From assembly GCA_030849805.1 (NCBI GenBank), contig JASANZ010002061.1, positions 1-40,949 of the forward strand: a DNA stretch of 40,949 nucleotides, in the 5' to 3' direction. Each line of letters begins with the position of its first letter. Position 1 is the stretch's first letter. This DNA comes from Sergeia podlipaevii. Its lineage: Eukaryota > Euglenozoa > Kinetoplastea > Trypanosomatida > Trypanosomatidae. Shown here piece after piece: positions 8,310 to 17,314 of this stretch. A model generated the notes under the pieces. That model was not told the DNA's origin. It saw only the letters and a program-made list of their open reading frames with translations, and searched no databases. Both the position numbers and the translations under genes were made by a program.

Positions 8310-11300
8310 ATGTACCGCGTTCACCGTCACGCACGACTGCATACAGCAGGCCCTGCTATGCTCCGTACCTCTCTGTGCTGCTATACCCCAATATTTGCGC
8401 CTGAGCCCGCTGCAGATCATCTTGCGCCGCTCCGCACATCTGATGAACGACAAGCTTTATGGGTGAACTCGCTGCCTGTGCCAGATGTTTCTCGAGGCGT
8501 GGAGACGTGGCTACGGTTTGGTAATGACCCAGTTGTACACACTGCCTTCCCTAATACCGTGCCCAAAGACGCTCGCTTATTATCATCTGCTTCTACTGTT
8601 GATGGTGGTGCTACGACGCCAAGCTCCCCCTTCGCTTTCGTGGAGGACTACATGGGGACTAATCTTGTTTTTGGACAAGCTGGGCACATCAAGCAGAGTG
8701 CAGAGGTGTGGACCAGCTTCTTCGAGCGCCGCTACTTGGCTAGACTGCGTCAGTCACGGCGTACCTCGGCCAACTTCATTGGGCAAAGCAACGTGAACAA
8801 CGGCTCTAGTGCAGCTGCGGGTCTCTTCACCGACGAGGCAGATATGCCGTCGACGAAGTGGAGCGCGGACACGCAATTTGGCGAGGTCGCGTTCTTGTCA
8901 GAGCGGCACCTCAAGGAGAAGGTGTCTAACATGGAGCAGCTCGAGTACGCGCTTTGGGAAAAGGCAGGTCCAGAGGCGTTTTGTGCCTTTTTTGAATCCT
9001 TCCAGCAGCAGACACAGACCCGTGTGCCGCTGCCCGTAGCCTCTGTGTGGTACTACGAGGGTGAGGCAAGGAAGAAGTGGGTAGAGACGTACATCCCACT
9101 AGCCCACGCCGCCCGCGCCTTCTTCGATGCCTCCCTGAAGCCAGCTGTGAACACACTCACACAGGAGAAGCTACTCGCAGCAGTTGCGGATGCACTCAAG
9201 GGTGTTCACGCCATCGCCGCCCGCCGTGCGGAGCGACAGATGAAGCAGAAGCTTCGCCCGGATTGGGGCAGCGCCACAGCGAAGGAAAAAGCGCTATGGT
9301 GCGAGGCGGAGATTGAACGTGAGCACAGAGGCCTCGTGGAGGGCTGCTACGATCCAGAAAACCTGCTCGACAACACTGAGGAGTGGAAGACAGAAAGCAA
9401 TGAGATGCAGGCATTGCTGGACAAGAAGATTGACGGATGCAGCTTTACGTTGCAGGAGTTCTGGCTTCATACAACGCGTCGCGAGGCCATGGAGACTCAA
9501 CATGTACTCGATGAAGAGGAGCTGCGGGAGCTGGCGGCAGCAGCGCTTAGTGCCTTGTACGATGAGCACAGTGTTGCTGAAGTATTCCAGGGGAACGAAG
9601 ATGCCGTGCGTCGCGGCGTGCTAGACCTGCGAGCTGCCATCTTCAAACCCAGCTTTACACCTGTCTGGTGCAAGCTCAACTACGTCAAGTTTGGTGGCTC
9701 ATCGATTGTTCAGCATACCACCACAGCGAGTCGTCAGATGCTATTTAACTACGCCCACTCGCCGCAGCAGATCGCCGCGAGCGCCTCTCTTTACTATGCT
9801 ACAAAGCCTCTTAGCAGCCAGCTTGACTACGCCTCACCCTACACACTGCGCCGTTCGCTCGTGCGGCTGTGCTCCACCTATGGGCTCGACATGACTCACG
9901 CGGCGCAGCGGCCCCTTCTGCTAAGTGCGGCCAACCTTGCCAAGGCGGAAGGCACGGTGGCTACTGTAGTACGTAATGTGGCGCTGCCTTTTGGAGAGCG
10001 ACGCAGGGCCCGCGAGACCGCAGCACGGGCGAGTGTGCAGAGACTTCTGAGTCCCGTCACCGCTGTTTCTGTGTGCGCGCCGGCAACAGAGTTGCTGGAT
10101 GCTGGTGCTGCTGCCGACGCTCTTGAGCCCGCACTGAGACCTGCTGCTGCTCCCCGCAGTGGCAACGGCAGCGGTGACGACGACAAGGCAGGGCAAGAGA
10201 TGATGATCGCCATGTGGCCGCTAGGATCACGTCAGGCGGTGCGTTATTGCTGGCCCGTGGCTTACATGGAGAAGATTTGTGCTGTTACTCAAGCAGGTCC
10301 GCTAACAGCGGAAAGGGCATCCGAGCTGCAAGTGCTGAGACACAAGGGACGTTTAGAGATTTCACTGTGGCGCCGACGCACCCCGGAAGAGGTCACGGCG
10401 GTCAATGAGAGCGCGGCGGCAGCGGAAAAGGCCTGTGCAGCCTCGGTAGCAGCCAGCGCAGAGATGGCCAACGTCAAGGTGTATGCCGAGAACCTCTATA
10501 GGCACCTCACAGGCGAAGGGCAGAAGGCGGTACCTACTGCGGCTTTCGGAGTGAAAGCAGGGGAGAGCAGCAACAATGACTGGGTGTTTGCCGTGATGCT
10601 AGATGACAACGCACCGCTTTCACTAGCGGAGCAGGTCGAAGCGTATCTTCCCTTCACCACTACAGTCGCGCGTGCCGATGGTTCGCTCGAGACTGTTTTG
10701 CTACCTCAAGGGGAATATCGTGTGCGTGTCCGTGCCTATGACACCGAGGCTTCTCTGCGAGCTTCGACCCGTAGCAGCAGTAGCGTGGGTGATCAAAGTG
10801 GAGTAGATATGACGAGCGAGGTGGTGCTGTGTAGCGAGGCCTTTTCTCCTGCATTCCCCGTCTTTGACGCCATCCCACAGCTTGTGGATCAGTTCTCTCA
10901 ACAAAAGAGAGGAGGAAGCACCAAGACAAAGGAAGGCAGCAGTAGCAGCAGCATGCCAGAGACAATCAAGGGCGAGGACTTGATTGCCTTCTGCGAATTT
11001 CTGCGTACGGCAGGGCTGGATGTGCCGCTGCGTTGTGAGTTTGCGGCTGGTCAGTGCGTGGACGCGCATGGAAACATACCGCTCTCTCACCTGCTTCATC
11101 TCCTGCGCGGCAACGATTTTCACCGTGCGAACTGTGAGGCGGGTATTACTACCGTGCAGCGCGGCGTGGAGGCGAATGTGCGCGCGCACTGGGCTCTCTA
11201 CCATCCTGGTGCTACTGAAGAAGAGTGGGCGGTGGCCCGCCGTCGAGAGCTGACTCGAGCGATGACGGAGGAGCGCAGCTGGTGGCTGCCTGACCCTCTG

Positions 11301-11969
11301 CTGGAGGTGCGCGATCCAGTCACGATGAACGGTAGCGAGGACTTAAGCATGAACACCTACCCTGCTGTTGCCCGGTATGGCACAGAGCTGTGTGCGGTGC
11401 TGCAAGCCTCTGGTAGCAATCAGCATGGCAGCAGGAACAGCGGCTCAAATTCTTCTTCTGTGAGCAATACGAAGCTTGCGGCGGAGTGCTCTGTGGATGG
11501 AACTGGCGCTCTTACTTCTCTCACTCTCGGCGGTGGAGCAACCACTAGCGCAACTGATGTGACCATGGAAGCGGCGCTTTCCGCTGCGCTGACTGCCGTG
11601 CAGGACGCGCAGACCCGCCACAATACACTTTCCATGTTTAAACTCGGCCCACTTGAGAAGCAGGCGCAAGTGATGCTCTTCTGTGGTGTACACGGCTTTG
11701 AGTTTGGTGGCAAGTATGCGCGTACGTACTGCTATGCGGCGGACAAGGCGAAGCGTGGCATTGCAGAGTCCACCGTCTCTGGCCGTGTCGCAACGAGCGC
11801 GGTGGCAGATGCGGAGAAGGAACGAGTATCGGAGCAGTCAAAGGTGGACCGCTTTGCTTCTCAGACTAATCCAGAGCAGCGCATTACGCGCTTTAGACCA
11901 AGAATTACGCTTTCCAATGCGAACATGGAGGATCCGACGCCGGACCAGACCACCTCTTGGGGCCGTTAA
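8310..11969 (+). CDS. Large probable mitochondrial protein, function unknown
   Basis: A 1219-residue protein. The frame extends upstream only through non-ATG codons, so the ATG at 8310 is taken as the start; it is also the first ATG after two candidate splice sites. The N-terminus (MYRVHRHARLHTAGPAMLR) is rich in Arg and His and free of acidic residues until about residue 32, which suits a mitochondrial presequence. The body is mostly soluble alpha-helical sequence with many Trp and charged residues; a Ser/Gly-rich linker occurs near residues 1030-1050. I see no PPR array, nucleotide-binding motif or membrane span. Large soluble presequence-bearing proteins of this type in kinetoplastids are often mitoribosome, assembly or RNA-processing components. 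That is analogy, not recognition. Confidence 0.8.
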   Translation: MYRVHRHARLHTAGPAMLRTSLCCYTPIFAPEPAADHLAPLRTSDERQALWVNSLPVPDVSRGVETWLRFGNDPVVHTAFPNTVPKDARLLSSASTVDGGATTPSSPFAFVEDYMGTNLVFGQAGHIKQSAEVWTSFFERRYLARLRQSRRTSANFIGQSNVNNGSSAAAGLFTDEADMPSTKWSADTQFGEVAFLSERHLKEKVSNMEQLEYALWEKAGPEAFCAFFESFQQQTQTRVPLPVASVWYYEGEARKKWVETYIPLAHAARAFFDASLKPAVNTLTQEKLLAAVADALKGVHAIAARRAERQMKQKLRPDWGSATAKEKALWCEAEIEREHRGLVEGCYDPENLLDNTEEWKTESNEMQALLDKKIDGCSFTLQEFWLHTTRREAMETQHVLDEEELRELAAAALSALYDEHSVAEVFQGNEDAVRRGVLDLRAAIFKPSFTPVWCKLNYVKFGGSSIVQHTTTASRQMLFNYAHSPQQIAASASLYYATKPLSSQLDYASPYTLRRSLVRLCSTYGLDMTHAAQRPLLLSAANLAKAEGTVATVVRNVALPFGERRRARETAARASVQRLLSPVTAVSVCAPATELLDAGAAADALEPALRPAAAPRSGNGSGDDDKAGQEMMIAMWPLGSRQAVRYCWPVAYMEKICAVTQAGPLTAERASELQVLRHKGRLEISLWRRRTPEEVTAVNESAAAAEKACAASVAASAEMANVKVYAENLYRHLTGEGQKAVPTAAFGVKAGESSNNDWVFAVMLDDNAPLSLAEQVEAYLPFTTTVARADGSLETVLLPQGEYRVRVRAYDTEASLRASTRSSSSVGDQSGVDMTSEVVLCSEAFSPAFPVFDAIPQLVDQFSQQKRGGSTKTKEGSSSSSMPETIKGEDLIAFCEFLRTAGLDVPLRCEFAAGQCVDAHGNIPLSHLLHLLRGNDFHRANCEAGITTVQRGVEANVRAHWALYHPGATEEEWAVARRRELTRAMTEERSWWLPDPLLEVRDPVTMNGSEDLSMNTYPAVARYGTELCAVLQASGSNQHGSRNSGSNSSSVSNTKLAAECSVDGTGALTSLTLGGGATTSATDVTMEAALSAALTAVQDAQTRHNTLSMFKLGPLEKQAQVMLFCGVHGFEFGGKYARTYCYAADKAKRGIAESTVSGRVATSAVADAEKERVSEQSKVDRFASQTNPEQRITRFRPRITLSNANMEDPTPDQTTSWGR

Positions 11970-12421
11970 TGCATGTGTGAAGCTTTTGATGGAAGATTCT
12001 TTTCTTTTTGGGGTTTTGTGCTACATGTGGCATTTCTGTTGCTTGTCGTTGATGATGTCTCCACACAGAGTAGCTTCAACTAGTTTTGTTGTTGTTGTTT
12101 GACATATGTTGATGGGGATAAGATGGTGAGAACCTGATTATGCTGGTGAGGGGGAGTGAAGATACTGATTGTTATGCTAACGAATTGGTTTAAGAAAGAA
12201 AAAGGAGAATTTGTCAATAAATTTGTCAATGCACAAACGCACCGCTGGATACACGTTTTTTTTGCGACATCTTTATACTGGTGTTAGTATTATTTTTTTT
12301 GTTTTGTTTGTCGTTGTGGCTGGAAGCATTGATGACGCTAAAGGCCAAAGGCGTCCTAATCAGAGAATACATGAATAATTTTTATTCATTGCACCTTTTG
12401 TATTCTGTTCTCTTCACTTTC

Positions 12422-12447
12422 TATATATATATATATATATATATATT
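12422..12447. repeat. (TA)n microsatellite
   Basis: An uninterrupted alternating TA run of about 26 bases in an intergenic spacer. Confidence 0.9.
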
Positions 12448-12621
12448 AGCACATTCATTATTCTATTGTGGGTGTCTCTCTCTCTTTCTTTCTTTCATGC
12501 TTTTCTTTTTTCTTTTCAAATACAACAGTTTATTGTTATCATTATTAGTTTAAAATATAGATTCCTTTTAAAACGAGAATATTTGTAAAACATTATTAGT
12601 TAGAGTAGTGCTGTCCTCAAG

Positions 12622-12640
12622 CACACACACACACACACAC
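12622..12640. repeat. (CA)n microsatellite
   Basis: Nine or ten uninterrupted CA units in the intergenic spacer, about 240 bases upstream of the beta-barrel gene. Confidence 0.9.
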
Positions 12641-12730
12641 TTAGTTAATATACTTGACTTTTTCTTTTTTCTGCATAACATATATATATATAGAATTTCA
12701 TTACACCATCTACTACCAGGACAGCATATC

Positions 12731-12770
12731 GTTTTTTTTGTTTGTTTGTTTGTGGACGTGTTTGACATAG
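12731..12770 (+). promoter_or_regulatory. Candidate trans-splice acceptor for the beta-barrel gene
   Basis: T-run and TTTG repeats, then the first AG at 12769-12770 (GTTTGACATAG). The 109-nt leader that follows contains no ATG but has a 14-A run. Confidence 0.5.
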
Positions 12771-12879
12771 ACAGAGAGTGGGAAAGGATACTTTGAAAAA
12801 AGAGGAAAAACATCAAGCCACGCCACAATTTTTATCTTACCTTTTAAAAAAAAAAAAAATATTTTTTGAGCTGTTGAAG

Positions 12880-14343
12880 ATGTTTCAACAAATGCGTGAC
12901 ATGTGGCAAAGCGGGCTAGAAGGACGGCATATTGAGGAAATCATTGGCAATATCTTCGCTGACTTCGCCCCGTATGCAGGAGCCGACCAGCAGCACGTCA
13001 CCATCACCCGCCAGCACGGCGTTGAGGCGACATCGTCGCTCGTGCTATCAGAAGAGCCCGCTGAGGTGGCAGCGTCATTTACACATGTCAACGTAGGATG
13101 TGTGGGCTTTTCCACGAATGGCGCTCAACAGGCGGATATGGCACTTCGCATTCCCATTACTAGCGGCGTTCGCCGACCTATCAGCAAACATGCCGCTCAA
13201 TCATCGGAAGAGACGCCTTCCTCCTCTTCTCCATCCTCCTCCTCAGTCTTTTCACCGTGGACCACCACCCGTGCTACGCAAGGGCCTCTACGGTTCATCT
13301 CGTCCAGTGCGCGTGGTGCGCAGCTTTTGCTGAGCCTCCCACGTACGTGTGCGGGGACTCCCGAGCACATCAACTCGATGGGACAGCTGGAAATTGAAGG
13401 AAATCTGCTGGAGGAAGGCTTTGGCCGCCGTGCCCTTGGGCTTCGTCTGGGGCCTTTCTCCGCGCGGATTACGAGTATACCAATGCCAAAGGATCCACGC
13501 CAAGATCACACTAGAGACACTACTTCCGTCACAGACGCGAGTGCAACCAGTATCCACGCTCCACCACACATGCATACTATCGATGTCTCGTTGTGTGTGC
13601 CCTTCACTGGCGGAGACCGTGTCGTGCCATCCAAGGATGCGAGCGACACGAACCGCAGCGATAGTGGGAAGGAGCCGGAAGCGTTAACGAGGGCCCCGTG
13701 GGCACTCCTGGTTGGTCTGCAGCACCCGTTCACCGTTGGTGACACCATCGCAGCGGTGTCACTTCAAACGGATTGCCTCAACGCGTTTGCGAAGCGTGAC
13801 CCCAGTTTGAGAGACAGCACCGATCATTTTCATCCCTGTTTACCTCTCTACTCTTCCCCCGCTGTGGAGGGCGAGGCGGTGTCTTTGCGCGGCATGACGA
13901 AGTTTGACGTCTCGCCCACTGCGCTACGCTTTCTTTTGGTGCAGACGCTTGCAAGCCGAGCATTCGCCCCCATCGACTCTACGCTGAACAGCAGCAGCAG
14001 TAGTTTCCTTAGCGCTACCAGGCGCGTGATCTCGGCCTCCGATAAATCGTGGTACCAGCTGCCCACACTTGTCGGCTGCAACATCTCTTTTGCACATGAC
14101 TTGCTAAAACTCAGCGCCGCCTCCATCTTTCACGATGGCTCCGCCGATCTGGAAACGGCGGTGGTGCTCGATGCGACGCCTGTCTTGCCGAGCGTTCCTA
14201 CGCTGCTGAAGGTGGGCTGGAACAACGCTGGGAGATTAGCGCTGGGGGTGACTTCAATGTTGTTTGACGCCGCAACGCTGACATTGGGTGTGCACGTAAC
14301 GCGCGGAGAAAGCATGCGATTTGGACTTGAGATTAAGATGTAA
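12880..14343 (+). CDS. Candidate mitochondrial outer-membrane beta-barrel (porin-3/VDAC/Tom40-like)
   Basis: A 487-residue protein from the first ATG after the predicted acceptor; the frame runs further upstream only through non-ATG codons. There is no hydrophobic helix. Much of the chain alternates hydrophobic and polar residues as membrane beta-strands do, for example VPTLLKVGWN, GRLALGVTSM and TLTLGVHVTR, ending in MRFGLEIKM. The end resembles the last strands of VDAC (a strand with LxLG spacing, a strand beginning TLTL, then a terminal GLGLEF-type strand), which in this family carries the sorting signal for outer-membrane insertion. Ser/Thr-rich loops, for example residues 107-127 and around 375, lengthen it beyond the usual 280-350 residues. 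Kinetoplastids have several such barrels: VDAC and VDAC-like proteins, ATOM40 and the kinetoplast-attachment protein TAC40. I cannot tell which, if any, this is. Confidence 0.6.
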   Translation: MFQQMRDMWQSGLEGRHIEEIIGNIFADFAPYAGADQQHVTITRQHGVEATSSLVLSEEPAEVAASFTHVNVGCVGFSTNGAQQADMALRIPITSGVRRPISKHAAQSSEETPSSSSPSSSSVFSPWTTTRATQGPLRFISSSARGAQLLLSLPRTCAGTPEHINSMGQLEIEGNLLEEGFGRRALGLRLGPFSARITSIPMPKDPRQDHTRDTTSVTDASATSIHAPPHMHTIDVSLCVPFTGGDRVVPSKDASDTNRSDSGKEPEALTRAPWALLVGLQHPFTVGDTIAAVSLQTDCLNAFAKRDPSLRDSTDHFHPCLPLYSSPAVEGEAVSLRGMTKFDVSPTALRFLLVQTLASRAFAPIDSTLNSSSSSFLSATRRVISASDKSWYQLPTLVGCNISFAHDLLKLSAASIFHDGSADLETAVVLDATPVLPSVPTLLKVGWNNAGRLALGVTSMLFDAATLTLGVHVTRGESMRFGLEIKM

Positions 14344-15107
14344 GTGATAGAGAAGGAGAAAAAAAAAAGAATACAAGGACGATAGAGTGAGAGATGTGAG
14401 AATTTTTTTCCCCACAACATAGAAGACAACTAGTCAGTGAGGTGATTTGACGCGTTTCTTGATGAAACAGTTTTGATTTTTAAAAAATGGTAAAGCTTTG
14501 GTTTATGGTGCGCGGTGTTTCTTATGGGTATTATAATATCTTATTGTGGAGAAATAGTGTTAGCTGTTGATGGTGTGGTTCTTTGCGGTAGATGGTGTTT
14601 TCGTTTTTTTCTGTTTTTCTTTTCTTTTCTTTTTTGAAGATACGAGACACCAGTTACGTTATACTTTCAAAAAGAAAAAAATTGAAAAAGGACTTATTGA
14701 TAATGCCTCAACATTTATCTCTTTTCCCTCCCTTCCTCAGACCGCCTTGGTGTTGTTGATGATGTTATTGGCTTTATTGAGGGTTGATCTATAGACTATT
14801 GTCGCTTTAGAAAATAATTTCTCTCTCTGTGAGATCAAAATGCAATCCAAGGATATATTGCGTGAAAAGAGGTGATAGTACCCCCTCATGATAACGGAGG
14901 AGTATCAAAGTACCATTTGAACTTTTTATTACATCTTAGTGAGCGGTTGTGAAGCTTGAAGAGAGATGAAATGCATGGCGTAATCGAAAATTATCACTGA
15001 GGTTGGCAGATAATTTTATTGTTTTGCTTCTTCTTCATTTTTGCTTTTCTATTTAGGAACCATAAATTAGCTAAAAAGAAACTTAGTCAAACCATTTCAT
15101 ATTGCAT
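14344..15107. other. Intergenic region
   Basis: AT-rich spacer. The segment 14820-15000 is less repetitive than the rest and contains a possible imperfect hairpin near 14874-14906. No RNA gene can be identified with confidence. Confidence 0.55.
15012..15056 (+). promoter_or_regulatory. Candidate trans-splice acceptor for the HUT1-like gene
   Basis: A strong T/C tract of about 40 bases ends in TATTTAG, with AG at 15055-15056. The 51-nt leader has no ATG before 15108. Confidence 0.65.
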
Positions 15108-16568
15108 ATGGCGGGTACTAACACATCTGTAGGTGTGGGTGCGCGGCTCTGGCGTCTGGCTCAGATGCTTATCGCGGTCTTTGGTATTTATTTTTGCTTT
15201 GGTCTGTGGTCGGTAAAGCAGGAACGCATCATGAAGAAGCCCTATTATCTTGACGGGCACAAGAAGAGCAACAAGGACGCTGGAGAAATGTTCAGTTCCG
15301 TCTTTGTGATTGGCTTCACGCAGGCGGTGGCTGGTTTTCTCGTTTCAGTTGCGCTGCTTCTGGGGAAGAGTCTGTGGAGGACGATGGTGATGGCTGGCTT
15401 GCGCAAGGAAGGAAGAAATGCGGAGAAGCATAAATCCCAGCAGGGTGCATCTGCCTTTTCGCCGCGGGACATCCGTGAGGTAGTGGTCATGGGCTTCACC
15501 AATGCCTTTGGCACGACGCTCGGCTACACCGCGATGCGTCGTCTCTCGTATCCAGTCGTGCTAACCACGAAAATGTCTAAGATGATTCCTGTGATGGCGG
15601 TTGGGTTTCTCTGGCATGGCACACGCTATCCGCTTAGCAAGGTGTGCTCGTGCCTGCTCATTACGGGTGGAATTGTGGCCTTTTACTTCCTTGAAGAAGC
15701 CGCACGGCGGCCCAGAGCCAGCGGCGGTGTTTCCTCCTCTGGTCAAGTCGCCCTCCTTCTGCTCTTTATCAATCTTGTAATGGATGGCTTTACCAACTCT
15801 ACACAAGACGCGCTTGTAAAGCGTCGCCACTGGAGTGGGAACCAACTCATGATGTGGACGAACTTTCTCTCTGCCGCATGGCTCTTGCTTGTTATGCTGC
15901 TGCTAGAAGTGACTGAGCCAATGGTTGCTCAATGCGTAGCTGGCCTCTATGGGGCATTGAAGAGCAGCTCGGGGCCCTTGCAGACCCGTCTATTGGCCAG
16001 TCTGCCACCGGCTTCACACTGGACGACAGACGTATTTGCATTTAACGATCTCTCCAAGACAGTTGACTTTCTCCAGCGCCATCCTGAGGCACGTACGGAT
16101 CTTCTGGAGATGAGCCTCCTCAATGGCGTTGGGCAGCTGTTTGTCTTCTTCACAATTTCTCTTTTTGGCTCCCTCACCCTTACCACCATGACGCTTGTGC
16201 GCAAGGCCGGGAGCGTGGTGCTATCTATTTACGTTCACGGACATGTGTTAACGGTCATGCAGTGGACCTCGCTGGCAGCGGTGATGGTAGGCGCGATGTG
16301 GGACTGCTGGTCAAGCATCAGCAACGTGCAAGGTGATAAGTCAAGGGTGGCATATCGGAAAGGCCGCGCAGACGGTCACAGCACGTGCACTTCCGCGGAT
16401 GCTGCTGCGGGTAGAGTGGAGAAGGGCAAGGATGGTTTACGACGAAACAACCAACAGAGTCAGCAGCAAAAAACACAAAAACAAGGGAAGACGCCATCGC
16501 CGTCAGGACAGAACAACCACAACGGTAAGTCAGGGGATCATAGCGGCAAGAAAGCAAAGAAGCACTAA
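15108..16568 (+). CDS. SLC35B1/HUT1-type nucleotide-sugar transporter
   Basis: A 486-residue polytopic protein starting at the first ATG after the acceptor. TM1 spans about residues 16-36, and the hydrophobic helices continue to about 405. Family-like stretches are visible: a GLWSVKQERI segment after TM1 (compare the GILQE region of SLC35B1), TKMSKMIPVM followed by RYPLSK near 152-177 (compare GKSCKPIPVM and KKYPLAK), DGFTNSTQDALVK near 227-239, and a late NGVGQLFVFFTISLFG helix. SLC35B1/HUT1 proteins lie in the ER or Golgi and have been linked to UDP-galactose or ATP/ADP exchange; the substrate here is not predictable. Residues 410-486 form a basic, Gln/Ser-rich tail absent from short family members. 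The tail ends in KAKKH, which fits a KxKxx ER-retrieval signal. Hydrophilic loops near 95-120 and 290-330 are longer than usual. Confidence 0.88.
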   Translation: MAGTNTSVGVGARLWRLAQMLIAVFGIYFCFGLWSVKQERIMKKPYYLDGHKKSNKDAGEMFSSVFVIGFTQAVAGFLVSVALLLGKSLWRTMVMAGLRKEGRNAEKHKSQQGASAFSPRDIREVVVMGFTNAFGTTLGYTAMRRLSYPVVLTTKMSKMIPVMAVGFLWHGTRYPLSKVCSCLLITGGIVAFYFLEEAARRPRASGGVSSSGQVALLLLFINLVMDGFTNSTQDALVKRRHWSGNQLMMWTNFLSAAWLLLVMLLLEVTEPMVAQCVAGLYGALKSSSGPLQTRLLASLPPASHWTTDVFAFNDLSKTVDFLQRHPEARTDLLEMSLLNGVGQLFVFFTISLFGSLTLTTMTLVRKAGSVVLSIYVHGHVLTVMQWTSLAAVMVGAMWDCWSSISNVQGDKSRVAYRKGRADGHSTCTSADAAAGRVEKGKDGLRRNNQQSQQQKTQKQGKTPSPSGQNNHNGKSGDHSGKKAKKH

Positions 16569-16659
16569 ACAATGAGAAGGAACTGAGTGGTGGTGGGAAC
16601 AACAAACGTGAAGGAGGAAGAAAGGAAAACGGGTTTTCTTTTTGTATCATTTATGTGAT

Positions 16660-16679
16660 CACACACACACACACACACA
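16660..16679. repeat. (CA)n microsatellite
   Basis: About ten uninterrupted CA units, some 90 bases after the stop codon of the HUT1-like gene. Confidence 0.9.
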
Positions 16680-17242
16680 TGTACATATGCGATTGTATTT
16701 GTTTTGACGAAAGACCCTTTGTTCTGAATAGAGATTGAAGAGACATCCTCTGTCCGCTTCTTTTTCTTCCCTGCTCCATTTTAAAAAAATTTATTTATCT
16801 ATAAGTGCTGTTAGGTCATTATATAAGTTTGGAGATAGGTTGTCTACGTGTATCTGTACATGTGCACCAGAAATTACTTTCTAACTTCCTAGTGATTGTA
16901 TATATATATATATATGTGTGTGTGTGTTGAACCTCTTTCCTTTTTCTTTTGTTGAGCGTTGGCTTTTCCCTCTTCGATTTTTTTTTAAACATACTGTATC
17001 AATGAAAGTATACCAATATGTTGGGCTGTCATCGACGAAAAGAAAAAAAAAAATTGGCGTTAACTGGTGTTCCTTGCGCCGTTTTAAAGAAAACGTACTA
17101 ATAGTTTTTCTTCTCTTAAAAATAAAAGGAGCTAATATGAACGGATGTTGCTATTATTTACCTTGACAGGTCATCAGTACAGACAAATATATAGGCTTTC
17201 ACTTTGCTCTCTTGTGCATCTGAGCCATATATCCAGCTCCAA

Positions 17243-17297
17243 CTTTTGTTTTTTTTTCTCCATTCTTTATTTTGTCATACACTTCTATCCATATCAG
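17243..17297 (+). promoter_or_regulatory. Candidate trans-splice acceptor for the zinc-finger gene
   Basis: A long T/C-rich tract with the first AG at 17296-17297 (CATATCAG) and a second at 17301-17302. The leader would be only about 12-17 nt, without an ATG. Confidence 0.6.
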
Positions 17298-17314
17298 TTT
17301 AGTCACATCTAATT

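Larger units (their letters stand above)
11970..12879. other. Intergenic region
   Basis: AT-rich spacer with a TA repeat at 12422-12447, CT/TTTC repeats near 12475-12515, a CA repeat at 12622-12640 and TTTG repeats just before the predicted splice site. No RNA gene or convincing small ORF. Confidence 0.6.
16569..17314. other. Intergenic region
   Basis: AT-rich spacer with a CA repeat at 16660-16679, a TA/TG run at 16900-16927 and several T-runs. No RNA gene or convincing small ORF. Confidence 0.6.

Noticed and set aside
12778..12879. 34-residue N-terminal extension of the beta-barrel protein
   Set aside because: It needs a GTG start and translates an A-run; the first ATG is at 12880.
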